The notes: generated by a model from the letters alone, not told the origin. DNA of 64,000 nucleotides from Capitella teleta (GCA_000328365.1 KB299619.1:370201-434200), one strand, 5' to 3'. Shown: positions 40,501-53,943, counted from the first letter of the stretch. Made by a program: numbers and translations.

Positions 40501-43500
40501 TTAGTATACTGTGTTTAGCAATTAATTATACCTTGTGTCAGAGCTGCTACATGGCACAGCGACGCCTACGCTATGTGGCTGCATGCAATGAACCCAAATG
40601 TCATCGTGCCATCGAGAGACTCATTATACCTCCCACGTGTTCATTGTTTACTTCCACTGCTGTTGATTATGATGCCAACACTAGGCCAACCTCTGTACTG
40701 CACAGTGGGAGCGTTTGTTGTCTTATGAATGAATACCTTGTAATGGTGAGACGTCTGCTTTTGAAGACAACCGATTATCATGTTACATCGCTGGCTGCAA
40801 AAAATTGCATTCGTTTGGAAAATCCTGTTAGGGCCTGTTGCCGTTACCTCTCTTTCATCCTCCACTATTTCCTGGAATGCAATTGATCTCTAAATGACCT
40901 TACCTAATAATGTTTTGACAATTGTTTTCTTTTATAGGATCGCAATGGCGGTAGCTACGAATCGCTGCGTTTCCCCAACTTGGACTCTCATCTGCTGGAT
41001 ATTATGCGTACATCTAACTCTGAACAACAGGATCAACTGAAATGTGAGGCTCTTTCTTTGAACCCTTTCTTCTCCTGCAGCTAATACATCAATGCCTTAT
41101 TCATATGCTAGGACAATAGCGTGGTATATTATGCGCTTCAATCAATGTCTGGTCATTTATTGTAGCGCTACATGTCCTTAGCAGATCATGAACTCTGTGT
41201 CGCTAACCTAGATTGCCTCGATTCATCAGTCTGACTCCAGGGATGATGGCGGTATTTGCAATACTCGCAATCCTTTGCTGTGACTAAGATTCGCCGCTGC
41301 ATCTCTTACATGGCAATCACGATATGAATGGCAAGTCGGCTGGTGATAAAAACCCTCCTAATAGCTCACCAAGGGGGCTTTTCCAAATTTCCAAATTGGA
41401 TACGCAGCCTCAAATGGCTGATAATGACTTTTTGGTAATTTTCTCCGCTGCCTGTGTGCAGTGTGCCTGCCTGATATGGGCGGCACCTTTGCCGGAATTG
41501 CGCGACCCCTGCATGCAATACCTTGATACTGAGCCGTAAATCAGTCCAGCGTCGCAACCCAATGGCCTTAGCAGCAGCGTTTTGTGTTTTGCCTGTGGAG
41601 CTCTGCATGGGCCGTAAGGGTTTGTCGACGAGACAATAAAGTCGCAGCCTGGCTTAGTTGCATTTCTCATCGGGCAATTCTATTGTACCTGCGTGAATGG
41701 CTCTATGCACGGATCAGTTGAAGTGGGGCATTGAGGACGCGGTGTGCTGTACCAATGTTGATGGGAATGGGCCCAGGCGCTTCATCGATGGCTGCCTCCT
41801 CTTCTGTGTGCAAATGCGTATGAAATCCATGGCTGTGTGTGTGCTGCTGTTGCTACTGGCATGAATCGGGTTCATTTAGCGGCTGCAGCTGCTTGTCGAC
41901 GTGGACGCCGCGGCTGCAACGCTCGCTCCATTCCGATGCGAAGCGACGTCACCTGAGTAACGGCCCCCTCACAATTGGCCAATGACATTTGGACGGAGGG
42001 AAATTACAGATTGAACCGCTTTATTGGATCCAACTGTCACTCAGAGCCACAAATTGCCCGCGACACTGCTATTATTCACTCCATCGCAGTATTAGATTAA
42101 CCGCAAAGTCACAGATGCAAGTGACATTCTGCAAGATTAAGAAGCTATTGCAACGGCAACACGTAGTTGCAATAATCTCTTTACTATTTTAAGCAATGTG
42201 CATTCGGTTGCATTGCGGGGTCTGTATTATGGGTATCTGCGGGGAACGGCGCTTTGATGATGGCTTGCAAGCGACGGAAGAACCTTCGGCGCATCCGTCT
42301 CCTTCTGGCACTCAGTGTCCAAATCCTGTGTGGTCACACAATAGAATAAATGCATATTTCTTGCATTGAAATAATTTCCTTACATGATGCATCCGATTGC
42401 TTAGGGGGTGTTTGTGGATGGATCGAAGAAGTTGCGTCGAATGCATTGGCTCGCTTCCCACCGAGGATGCATCATTGATGATGTATTGTGGTCCACGATG
42501 CCAATGTCCTTGTCTATTAATGCCAGCATGCAAAAAATATGTAGCTGTTGCAATGCTGCATGCATATACCAAGCCACGGCCTCCCTCGCTCTTCATGCAC
42601 CCGTCATTGTTTCTTAGGAGACACCCCCGACTCCATAGCTGTCGTTCCGGATGAAGTGAACTTGTCTTTGCCACGCTGTGCCCTCCTGTCTAAAGAACTG
42701 AACACCGCATGCTTTATGCATGCGCACTTTCCTCAATGCTTCTCATGGGGACCTAATAGGGTTGTGTGCGTTCGGGCCCTTGTTCATTAGCTGTGCTATT
42801 CTTCAGGGTATTCGCTCCGACCCCGCAGAATTGCTTGTTTGAATTATGTTTGCACGTAGTTTAACGCCATTACGCGTGCGTCCCAACGCATAGACAGTCC
42901 AGCGGTGAATTAATATGTGGCAATTAACCCTCTGCGCTGGGGTGATTCCCCTCAACTGGGTTAATGGTAAGTCGTGCCTGATATACACTGCAGTTGAAGC
43001 CTGGTGATTAGCATTGCGGAGGGGGCAGGCTGTGCTGTATAGCCCATTTGGTGACTCTCATATATGCGTCTATCGTGTGCTTACGCGCTATGCAGTGACT
43101 GCATTGCGAGCCGAATAAGGAAGAAGGCGGCTTCCTCGGCTTGTCTTGCTTGACACACAGGTGGAAGCAGCAAATCTCTGGCTAAAAAGGAAACGTGCCT
43201 AACCTTAAATAGAAGATTACTCAGAAGGCTTCATGTTTCAGTCTCCGAACAGTGCCGGTTGAGATCTGTAATTAATGGGCTTTTAATGGACTTCCCCTGG
43301 AATGTCATTGGCTCCGTTGTATTTATGCATATGCTGAGATGCTCTCATAAATACATGATATCGACTCTTTTTCGGAAGAGCTTTTGGCATTCACGCGATC
43401 TGTTTTCTGGCTTATACCTGCGGTTTATAGCCCGTTCGCATGGCACCGAGGTTCGCTGCATGTTGAGAGTAATGAAGTGCGTTCGACCAGATGCATCCTG

Positions 43501-46500
43501 CGTCGGTTGCGTTTGGATTGTGCTGCAGAGGCAGTCGGCATGTGATGCATGTGATGATCATTGGCTGCGGTCGAAGATAAACTTAGATTTGCGGGGGGGG
43601 AAATCAAAGCTTGTGTTTTTTTTCCCTGCGCTCCTCTTCTCCTCCTCCTTCTTGAGGGGTTAATCGATAGGTAAGCTTGAGTGTGTGTCAATCGGGAAAT
43701 TATTCAGCCGCACACCCTGAGTCAACAGCACGTGAAGCCAGAGTATTGTTTGATGCCGAGATCAATAGGTTGAGAAGTTGGCTTTTGCCGCCTTTCGTGT
43801 TTTCGTATTTACCCTTTATGCTGTCTAAATAGCAATCTGAAATCTCTCTCCAATTCCATCGCTCAATGATTCATCGTCAGCCTTGTGTTTCTAGATGAAT
43901 TAATGCCCGTGATGCTTGTAATCAACAAATGGCTTTTGTGAGGAGATGAAATTGACACCCGCTCTTCTGCTGCTGCTGCTGCTCTGAAGCTTTCTGATTT
44001 ATTGCGCGGCTTCTCGCGCCGAATGCCCCACACGCGCATTGCTCCGTTGAGCGGATGACGAGCGCAAAGAAGCGTCGAGTGCAGCAGGATAATTCTATTT
44101 TCCCCGTGGACTCTTTCTGTATAATTCATGAGAGTATTATAGGCGCTCGTTGTTATTTATACACTCGGCCATGTCCATATCTCCTGCGTCATTCATCCGC
44201 TGTGAATGTCTCCATTTGCAGAGGACGAAGCCTCTCCATCGCCGCCTCCGCCGCCGCCGCTTTTGGTCTGCAAGCGCCCTGCAGCATCAGCTTCGGAGGC
44301 GGCGATGCAGAGTGTTGATGGCCATGGCCGAATGCCTCCGCCTGCATCGCGAAATTAGTTGCCTGTCATTTTATGAGCCCGATCGCCACTCAATCCCATC
44401 AGCCGCTTCCTCTCGCCCGCATGTTCTCCAAGCAGAAAGTCCTAATGACAGGCAAAGCTTGCTTTATGGCGGCGTTTGTCGTCAGAAGCGAGTGCTATCT
44501 GCGTCACCTGAGCGTGTACGGAGCCGCATCCTTCAATCGCTCGGGGTCACCGGGTCAGCGAACGGGCGCCGTATCAGTGGCTGCACATGGACTGAGGTCG
44601 CCTTCGTTTGCCGGGCCAAATCACTTTTGCCATTTCTCCGGCGAGATGGCGCCGCTTATGTAGGTCAGTCGAGGCCTCGTTCTGATCGAATTCGGGTTAC
44701 CTCGACTACCTTCCGGTCGTAATTACTTTAATTAGAGCAATTAATTGAGCCAACAGTTCCACTAATTGCGAAAGATCAAAGCGCTTTCATTCGCTCATTG
44801 CTATGGATCGGGAATTACATTTAAGACGGAGTATCCTCTTGCGCTGACGGTTTCAATGCGGCATCACGTGCAGCCTTTCCTTTGCACGTCGCGAATTCCC
44901 ATCAGAGGGAGAGCGAGCGAGTGCGTGTGACGTTTGTGCATATGCCCTTGGCTTATACAATTCTGCGGCCTCTGTTGATGGCCAATTCATCACGGATAGC
45001 CGGTCTCCGATTCCTCCCCCGTCTTGATCAAGCATCCGCCATCTACGTTTATTGGGTGACCTTGGCGCCTGCTGCCTGGAGGCGAGATATACATCAGGAG
45101 ACGATCTGGGGCCCTTTCTGCATCAGATGGCCCTCACAAGGGGACTTGCATCGGCGCAACTATCGCGTGGTCCGCAGCCATAAAAAAGCTGCAAAGGATG
45201 GAGAAGCAAGAGGAGTTGGCACTCGTACTCTGCTTAAAGCACATTGTTCGCAACCATCCATCATGCACGGCTGTCAAGCCATATCTAAGAAAGATTACTG
45301 CACCTTGATTCTTTTATAAGATATCTCCCACAGAGCATCCCTCTTCTGAGCTCTTCATGCAACCCGTTCACTGACTACTAATGTCTGGGGCGCCTTCCTT
45401 ATTAGCGAAGCCTCCTGAGTATGCCATCATTGCGGCACATGATTACGTCTCATTACACCTATCATTTGCCTGCAATCACCATACGAGGCTTGCCTTTCAT
45501 CTGCTCAGCCTCCTTCTGCATGATTCCATACAGACTCAATCGCGCGGCTTACAAGCACTGTCCAAGGCAGCCGGCTAGCTCCTCGTGTGTTTTTTATCCA
45601 CGAGCACTTCATCCATTGCCCATATATAGGTCCACTGCCTCTCATTCAGTCATTGCTTTGGATTGCGAGGACATCAAGCGCAGAGCCAGGCGTAATCCTG
45701 CAAAATGCCAACACAGCGATTCACTCCTTTTTCTTCGGGCTGGGCTTTCGCCGCTGCAGACAGCCAGGCTTAGCTTCAATTCCCGGCTAATTGACACCTC
45801 GGACAGACAATAATGAGATGCTTTGTAGGCCGGCAAGGTGCGCCGCTATGCTAATTAACTGGGGAAGACCCTGCCGACGGAACGGGTTTAACCCCAGCTG
45901 ATCTCCGCCCGGCCTAATGCTCTTGTCAATGGCAATGTCTGTGACATTCGCAACTTTGATGTGTCGGGCTCTTGCTTGGCGGGTGACCTTTGGGTTGTTC
46001 TTGGCATCGGATGCGGATTGCCTCTGAAATGGCCGTCGTCGTTATTTAACCCTCCTTTGGAGGCTTCATTTTTGGACCCATGATTGATTTCCTCTTGAGG
46101 CACCGCCCAAGATTTGCACATGGAAGGAAAGGGAGAAAAGGGGACGCCTGCTACGCAAAATTAAGACTTCCCAGAAAGTGCTGCTGCTGCACATGCAGCC
46201 TGCTTGTGTAGATTCCATTGTTTTATGTGCTACACAAGTGGGATGATTCTCGTTGTTTGCAAATTAGCCCTAACTCACTTTTTTTTCATGCTCGTGTGTC
46301 TACTGCTTATTTTTCCACGTTTCCTGAAATCTGCAATGCATATGCCTCCGCTCCACTCTTCCCTACCTCGCAGACATCTTAACCGATGCCACCCCACGTT
46401 CACCCATTTTTCCCACACTTCTCTTCGTGGTGCTTGTATGTATCCCTTATCTCTTCCCATCAAGCAGTGCGCACCGCCCTCTCTAGTTCCCACTTTTCTT

Positions 46501-49500
46501 GTTGCTGCTGGCATTGGTCAAAACATAACGTTTGTGGAATGTTCATTGTGCGTGGGGTTTCTTTACGTTTTACAGCAATTAGAGTCGGGTGATATCCCCC
46601 TGATGAATAGGCGCTGAGCATGCCAGCTCCTCGGCTCCTAATTGATGAACAGCTGCTCGGGTCAGTGCAGTGCGAAGCCATGAACACTGAACCGAGGTCC
46701 CGAGTAATAGAAGCATTCCGCGTGGCTCTAATCTGCTCGCTATAAGACTTTATGGACGGTCGAGGGCCACCGAATCCTCTCCATTTTCTTAAGGCATGCA
46801 ATGGCCGGATGCCGCTGTCGTGCTCACGGCCCGCTTGTCCCCCTACTGCTCTTACTTGATGTGGTTGTTAATTCCAGCAATGCTGCTGTGTCCGCTGCAA
46901 GGTCAGGCTTTCTGATTATGATTAGCCTTGTCTTTCATGCTGCGAGTCCATTTAGCTCGCTTCTGCTTTCGTCTTCGCCGCGGTTAATGTTGGTCTGCGC
47001 CGCATTAATTTGATTCTGCGATTACTGGTGCTTGTGCAATGGCCGCGACATTCCATAGCAAGCTGCGTTGTCTCATTGATTAGCGTCGCCTTTCGTTCAT
47101 ATGACGTGATTCCTGCGCAATTTAATCAATCTTGGTGGATTTGCCGGCTTCGCTTGTACGACAATTCCCTTCGGTCGTTCATCAAACTCGGCTACCATGG
47201 CGGCTCCACGGGTCTGTAAATACACTGGGCCATGCATCAAACCCCCGTCAGCGCCTGCTATTGACAGAAATTAGCTACAATTGATTGGCTGATCCATGAT
47301 GTGTTTATCTCTGCTGGCAAATCAGCCTAATCCGGCGCTGCCCGCGCAACGTCATGCTAATCATCGTGACAGCAGCCCTGCCTAATGCCGCCTCCGCCGC
47401 TCGTGCTTCTTGGAAAGCACCCACTGTGGCGTTTTCCCTTCGCTTTCTCTCTCTGTCTTTAATTCCGCAATCTCGGATTACTCGGCTTCTTTGTGCGCCT
47501 GCGCGTATCCCGGTGCATTGAATGTCAGGGGGCTCCTCACCGACGCGAACCCTTGCATCTCACATTTGGCAAACATCCCTTATACCATCTCGAGACAAAC
47601 TGTCAGATTTGCAGCCATAATGCAAGGGCTGCTGGATTTTATGTGGCAGAGGAATGGCACCATGGCTGCCGACTATCTCGTTCGGTCTCCTCTCCCGGGA
47701 ACCATTGTCCGCGTTCAGCCCTGCACCGAATCTGGCGCTATCAAAACGCGTTTGCTTGTTCTAAGAGATCGCCGCCTTGATCAGTGTGCGCGGCTGATTG
47801 CGGCATTCCGTGCCTCCGTTGCTGACCTTTTCCCGGTAACTACCGAAGAGCTCTATACGTGGATCAGGGCCGTGTAACTGCGTTCGGAGGCGAGGAGGAG
47901 GAGGAGGAGGATGGCGAGCATTGCAAGCAATCCCTCTGGGTAATGATTTAGTATTCAGCACATGCAGGCTCCGTGCTCTGCTCTCATTGATGTCTTTGTG
48001 TGAGTCAGAGACACCTCTCGTGCCGCGTACTACACATGACAGATAGGCCGAGAGCAGCTAGCATTGCCCTCAGAACACTGCTCTGCTCTTTTGTGGCTGG
48101 CACTTGTGGTGCGGCCTGCAAATCACCCCTCTCTCTCTCTTATATACCCATTATGGCTAGCTCCACTACACGCCGTTTCCATTTGACGTGTATACGCGGC
48201 TGTTATTCCCCAGATGCATATCTATATCGGTATATTGAGCTGCACGACATGCCCATCCAATTCCATTCTCCATCTCAAGACGAGTGTCGCTGCTGCCTGC
48301 CCCGAATTTTGCAGCAGCAGCAGCAGCAGTGGCAGCTGTGTACGAGGGGAGAAGGGCAGCCGCGGCCTGTTGTTTCTTTCGCATGAAGCCGAGGATATAA
48401 CGCTTGATTGCTTAACAACCGAAGCCTTCTATTGCGTTGCCTGGGCGTATGTGCTGAAGGCATCCATTGTTGGCCCATTCAGATCACGTCGGACCGGGGA
48501 GTGCCCCATCCCTCACAGAAACCCCTTTCTGCTTTCCCTAGCTGCTGTTCCTCTTATAGGCCCCTTCCTTTTCTTTTGGCCTTTTGCCATTGTCGTGGTC
48601 ATTGTGTGCTGGTATCTCCGCATCCCATATATAATAAACGACGATGTTCCCCGTGGTCATTCCTTGGCCATGAATCTTTCAGCACTCATTTCTTACCCCC
48701 CTGTGAACTTGCTCGCTAGCTTTCCTATACGTCACAAATTCACAATGGTAAATATGCATCCATTATGAATGGCGTTGTCAGCAGAATATATTGCATAATG
48801 GCGTTTGAGACATATAGCGCAAAATCACTCAATCAATCATTCCGCAGAGAGGCGCGTTTTGCATATGTCACGTGGACATCCCAGCTTCCGCTGTTGGCGG
48901 GATTTAGCCTTCATTAAGTTAGCCGATGATGACAGCGTGCGTCGTACAATCAGCACCCACATGTCAACACAGCGCGCGTATAGATGCACGGCAAGTAGAT
49001 TAGGTCACGCTCCTCTCTATCTGCACATACGTGAGAACGCGTGTACGCTCTCCATTGCAAGTGTGGCCGATTAAGCCCTTCGTTCGGACTTTGGAGGGTG
49101 GCACGCGCTCACTCTATTCAGCCTTCTATTCTGTCAGAATTGGTTCAGTGCCATAGTAAACAGCCCGCGGAATGCGGCATCAAATCTACAGCCTGCGGGG
49201 CCACTTCCTCGGCTCTGCACCTGGAATTTCTCAGGTTTATCCATAAAACATCTCGCTCCCCCTTGATGAGGAGCTCTTAGTTAAGGCTTCTTCTTTTTCG
49301 CTGTGTTCGTCAGCATTAAACGCAAGGCCTGTCGCCCTGATGCATGGCTCTGGCTCTTTTGATGTTGGTGCGAGACTTGAGGCAACATTCGAAGGCGAGA
49401 GTAACGGCCAGCATTCACATGCAGATAAATCTCTTGCACGTGTCAGATCCGCAACACTGCTTTCTCCATTACCACGCGGAGCTTGTGAATTCTATTCGCA

Positions 49501-52500
49501 GGGTCAATATGTATAATGATTGAAGCATCGCATGCGAAGGCGTTGTCGATTTCGCTAGCTGCTTGGCTGCTCCCTTCCCTCCGTTCACCATCCTCGTCTT
49601 CTCCGTCGCCCTATTTGTGCCCGAGGCGGACAGAAGAAGAAGACGAAAGAGAACACTCCGTCCACTCAGTATACTCAAGGTCAATGCTCAGCGTCGATTC
49701 CGAATGGCATTGATTCGGCGGCGGCATCGTGCTGCTTGCCTTCATAGATTGATAATAGCGCGCGATCCGATACATGCTGCATGCGTCGTTCGAAGGGCAG
49801 CGACGTTGTTTGCGTGGCGTATTGATTGCGTTGCTGGCGTTGCTTCGTAATCTATTGGTTTGTGGCATGTTGTGCCGTTTGCTGAGCGTAGGGGGAGTTC
49901 TATTTGCCACCATGCAAGAGGCGAAAGTGAGCGCCTCGGGTGCCAATATGCATCCCCTACAGCGGCTGCATCGCCCAGTGCCTTCTGCGCTTCATCCGAT
50001 GACTCAACGCTTGTTCAAAGACATGCACAGCAGCAGCAGCAGCAGCAGCAGCCGGTATTCTGGGCAAAGGAGGACAGCTCTCTCATTAGCATCCGCTGAC
50101 GCGCTTGCCGTTCATTAGAGATTAGACGACGTGGCCATCATTTTACGCGCGGCAGTTCGTCATGGGGCCGTCAATGGATTTCCTGCGAATGTCATGAGAA
50201 AGTGCTGCCGCTGGCATTGATTGCCCCTATGCTCACAGCTCCATGCGCGGCTGCCTCCTTGCCTCCTCCGCTTGCTGCGAACGCATTTAGGGAATCAAGA
50301 TAGCGTGCTGCTTGATGCCAAAAGAGGCAGCAGGCACGCGCACCATGCAACTCATTGCTTTCATGCATCCTATTAGCGGTCTTTGGCTTCTACTCTAGCC
50401 ACCATGCATACACCCCGCACCTGTCCTGCATGTCGTCTTGTTCCTATTCACATTAACCGCCGCTGCTCCATTGCTTCAGAACGAATGTTGGCCAGTTGTT
50501 GCGGGATGCATGCATGACGTTTGAGCGGTCAGTAGGTCGACATACATCGACATGTGTTGTTTCCTTTTCGTCCGGTAATCCGGCAATTATTCTGAGCGTT
50601 GCGTGTTGCGCAATTGATCCCGTTCACACGATATGATGATATGTATAGAGCGAATAGTCAAATGATAAAAGCCGATTGGCTGCCGCCGGTGTCATCTGAT
50701 AGTCAGCTTAGTCCTGTTGTGTTTACGATGGACCCTATGGTGCTCGCTCGCTCTTTATGCAATCAAGTGGCGAGGCGTGATTGTGCTCGAGTTGCCATCC
50801 AGTCCTCAGCGCTTGCATGCGACCGCCCCCTCCTCCCCCCTTCCCCTCCGTGCCTGCTGCACTTGGCTTTATCTTTGCAACACCCTCTGAACAGAGCAAT
50901 GAAATACTCGAATGCTCTTGTCTTGCTTTCGAATGACAATCGAGGGCCCCTGCTTTGCTACATGCTCATCAGCCTTCATTGTGAAGCATCTCAGCCTCCT
51001 CCTCTGTGTGCATACATGCTCAATGATTCTCCCTCCCTGACCCCGGTTCACCGTAGAAAACACCGCTCCTGCGTTTATAATTGAAACAAACTCCACTTTC
51101 TACTTTTGCAGCTCGGCTTTTTGGCCGTAGGAAAGGTGATTATATAATATATCCTTGGCATATATATATATTATATATTCCATTTCCTTTCTTATGTTTT
51201 CTATTTCATCATGTTATTCCGGTGTCTGTTAGTGATGCACCTCATTTGTACTCCTTTTTTTATTAGAACTGCCATTCTCATCATCTGGGCGGGGGGGGGG
51301 GGTATGATTTTTTTTTGCTTCGTTGATTGCCAGCACTGCTCTCCTTCTAATGAACAGTGCATGTTTTGACCTTGGACCATCTCTTCCCACTCTTTCTCCC
51401 CTTCTTTCCCGTTTGCATCGCCATCATCTGATTCCACGTGTGAATGCACATTAAGAGAGGGCAGCCCTTACAGCGCTCATATCATGCATGCGCAGGTTGT
51501 CGTCGTTCTCTTCCGCGCTGACAACGGCGACGTCCCTGTATTGATCATGTAACGAGCACAGCCCCCGACACCATCCCGGATCTGTCTCAATTGCCACCAT
51601 TACTTTTTGATTGCCTTCATCAAGCCCCATGCTCTTTGCAGGTAAACTCCCATTCGGCTTCCCTGATGACGGCCAGTACCTCGAAGACGGCTCGCTCGAC
51701 CAGACGGTGCCCTGCCTCAACTCGCCCTCCAGAGGCTCCCCCAACTCGAACAACGAGCGCTACTCGAGGAAAGTCTTCGTAGGGGGATTGCCTCCCGATA
51801 TTGACGAAGGTACGCTGCTGCAACCCCCTTCTTCTATATGCGATGCAAATCATTCCAGCCGCAGAATAGAGCAATATTATGACAGCGGTCATCCGCAATG
51901 GCTCTAATCTCTCCGCTTGATTAATCTCTTCTGCGCAGCCTTTGGATATAGAGAAGCATTGTCCCTTGCCTCTTATGCATTCGCCTCTTGTGGCCGGACA
52001 TACGCTGCGCAGATTTATAGCCCTGTCTTCCATCTTAATCATGGCTAAAAGAGATGGCCGGATGCCTTGCTTGTGCGACTGCATGCTGCTGTTGCTCAGT
52101 GCACGCATGCTGATCCGTGGTCGTCAGAAGCGGGCAAGATAATGCCGCCATCCATCAATGAGCCAAACGCTGCTCTACTCGAATCAATGACCGGAAAGGA
52201 TTATCCCCCCATTTTCAGCTCTTTGACTGATCGGGCCCTAGCTGCCCCGCTCTCCTATCGCTCCTCCACCTTAAGCTGCATTTCGATGGTGCTCCATTAG
52301 TCTAATGAATTCCTTGTATATGCGTGGCTAGTGTTCTTTTCTAGCTGCCAATTTGCTGCCTTTGTTGGTGCATGGCATGGACTCTGATTGCATTCTCTTT
52401 ACAGAGGAGATCACAGCTGCATTCCGAAGGTTCGGGCCTCTTGTTGTGGACTGGCCCCACAAGGCGGAGAGCAAGTCCTACTTTCCACCCAAAGGTAACT

Positions 52501-53943
52501 TGCTATTTATGGCTGGAGATGCTTCTCTATTCTCGTCCCTTCTCCTCTTAAGGTGTTGTGGCTTTTATCTTGCACAAAGGGCTGCATTAAAAATGTATTA
52601 CATGGTGTAATGAATTTCTGTATGTGCAATTGCGTGCGTTATGGGGCTCCTACGTAACATACATCAATTTGCCAATCAAAGAAAGATTATGCAAAATATC
52701 GTTTTATGCATGCCTGGCGGTGTTACCATATTGGCACGGTTTTGTATTATTCATATTATTGATTGAATTTACATGCTTCAATATATTCAGCTGTTGTCTC
52801 TGTGTGTATGTATAGCAAGCGTTTCGGAACGCAATTTCCTGTATGCAGTTTATTAGCCATCATGATGGCTCTTTTTGCAGGCTTCATGGTCACTTAAGCA
52901 ACACTTACCTAAGTACCATATAGGTTATGATGAGTGTTCTCCAGGGGCCTTATTCCACACACAGCCCCTCAAATGGAACGACCTGTAGCACCAAACGACT
53001 CGGATTTAAGTGCTGGCTAAGCGTTGATTACCTTCTCTGCTTTTACACATTCTGTGTAAATGCAGGCACTTTCATAGAGACACATGAGATGCAAAGTGCT
53101 GTGGCCATTGCAATAATGCTTGATTTCTGCTCCCTCAGGCTACTGCTTCCTTCTGTTCCAAGATGAAATGTCCGTTCAGGCTTTGATCGAGGCGTGCTTG
53201 GTTGAAGACTCGAAGCTCTACTGGTGTGTGTCCAGTCCTACAATGAAGGACAAACCGGTTTGTGTTGCGTGTCTCCAGGGGAACGTCCTCTCACTGGTGT
53301 TGTTCATAGGTCCAGATCAGACCGTGGAACTTGGCTGATTCGGATTTTGTGAAAGACGGCTCTCAACCTCTGGATCCACGCAAGACTATTTTTGTTGGTG
53401 GTGTGCCAAGACCCCTAAGAGCTCGTGAGTCTTGCCATTGATATCTCATCTTCATGTTTCTCCTGTTATGTAACACTCAGGTGAGCTGGCTATGATCATG
53501 AACCAGTTGTACGGAGGAGTGTGCTATGCTGGCATAGACACTGACCCTGAGCTCAAGTATCCCAAAGGGGCTGGACGTGTGGCTTTCTCCAACCAACAGA
53601 GCTACATTGCTGCTATTAGCGCACGTTTTGTGCAGCTACAACATGGCGACATTGACAAGCGGGTAGGTTACACGCGATGACGCTGCATGCATGATTCAAG
53701 CGGCTTTTTCGTCAGGTGGAGGTGAAGCCGTATGTTCTGGACGACCAGTTGTGCGATGAGTGCCAGGGCGCTCGCTGTGGGGGCAAATTCGCGCCCTTCT
53801 TCTGCGCCAACGTGACCTGCCTGCAGTACTATTGTGAGCACTGCTGGGCACAGATCCACTCAAGACCAGGACGGGAGTTCCACAAGCCCCTGGTGAAGGA
53901 AGGAGCAGATAGACCACGCGCGGTGCCCTTCCGTTGGTGCTGA
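34538..53943 (+). CDS. CPEB2/3/4 (orb2): CPEB2/3/4-type (Orb2) cytoplasmic polyadenylation element-binding protein
   Basis: Eight coding exons (34538-35671, 40938-41043, 51642-51809, 52405-52494, 53139-53257, 53310-53424, 53481-53662, 53716-53943) join in frame to 713 aa. The protein binds U-rich elements in mRNA 3' UTRs and controls poly(A) tail length and translation, notably in germ cells and neurons. Residues 1-378 are disordered; Q242-246 and nine Q at 281-289, in an N/Q-rich context, resemble the prion-like part of Orb2. KYRRSTSFPG (337-346) is a basophilic-kinase-type site. RRM1 spans about 457-540 (RKVFVGGLP; RNP1 is GYCFLLFQ, where relatives usually have GYAFLLFQ). RRM2 spans about 565-640 (KTIFVGGVP, KGAGRVAFSNQQ). 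The C-terminal ZZ zinc domain (651-694) keeps all Cys/His ligands (C651, C654, C659, C668, C673, C678, C681, H686, H694). Split codons give C414 and R578; relatives have V or F at the latter. No damage is seen. Confidence 0.96.
35672..40937 (+). other. CPEB intron 1 (5.27 kb)
   Basis: The donor is CAG|GTACTT and the acceptor TTTTATAG|GAT; the phase is 0. The first part is AT-rich; from about 37.4 kb the sequence becomes GC-richer and almost free of recognisable repeats. Several open frames over 100 codons (for example 37654-38043 and 40437-40886) have no domain and are taken as composition artefacts. Confidence 0.85.
41044..51641 (+). other. CPEB intron 2 (10.6 kb), unusual composition, TGCATG-dense
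   Basis: The donor is AAAT|GTGAGG and the acceptor CTTTGCAG. This is the largest intron. It is GC-richer than the flanks, lacks the transposon ends common elsewhere in the window, and has many long open frames, mostly on the sense strand (for example 44150-44722, 47410-47877 and 48214-48768), none with a recognisable domain. Short CAG/CTG runs occur at 43972, 48313 and 50030. TGCATG occurs at least 14 times. A homeodomain-motif-rich patch lies at about 44715-44760. Unannotated alternative exons or enhancers are possible. Confidence 0.8.
51810..53138 (+). other. CPEB introns 3 and 4 with exon 4 between
   Basis: Intron 3 (51810-52404) and intron 4 (52495-53138) are about 0.6 kb each with standard GT-AG ends and phase 1 at both. 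They split RRM1 between PDIDE|EEIT and PPK|GYCF. Nothing else was recognised in them. Confidence 0.85.

Noticed and set aside
44150-44722. 190-codon open frame in CPEB intron 2, the longest of many there
   Set aside because: Overlaps another open frame, has Ser/Arg/Leu-rich chance composition and no domain; reported only as part of the compositional anomaly.
48214-48768. 184-codon open frame in CPEB intron 2 with a hydrophobic stretch
   Set aside because: The hydrophobic run comes from T/C-rich DNA, it overlaps other frames, and it lies wholly within an intron of a well-supported gene.
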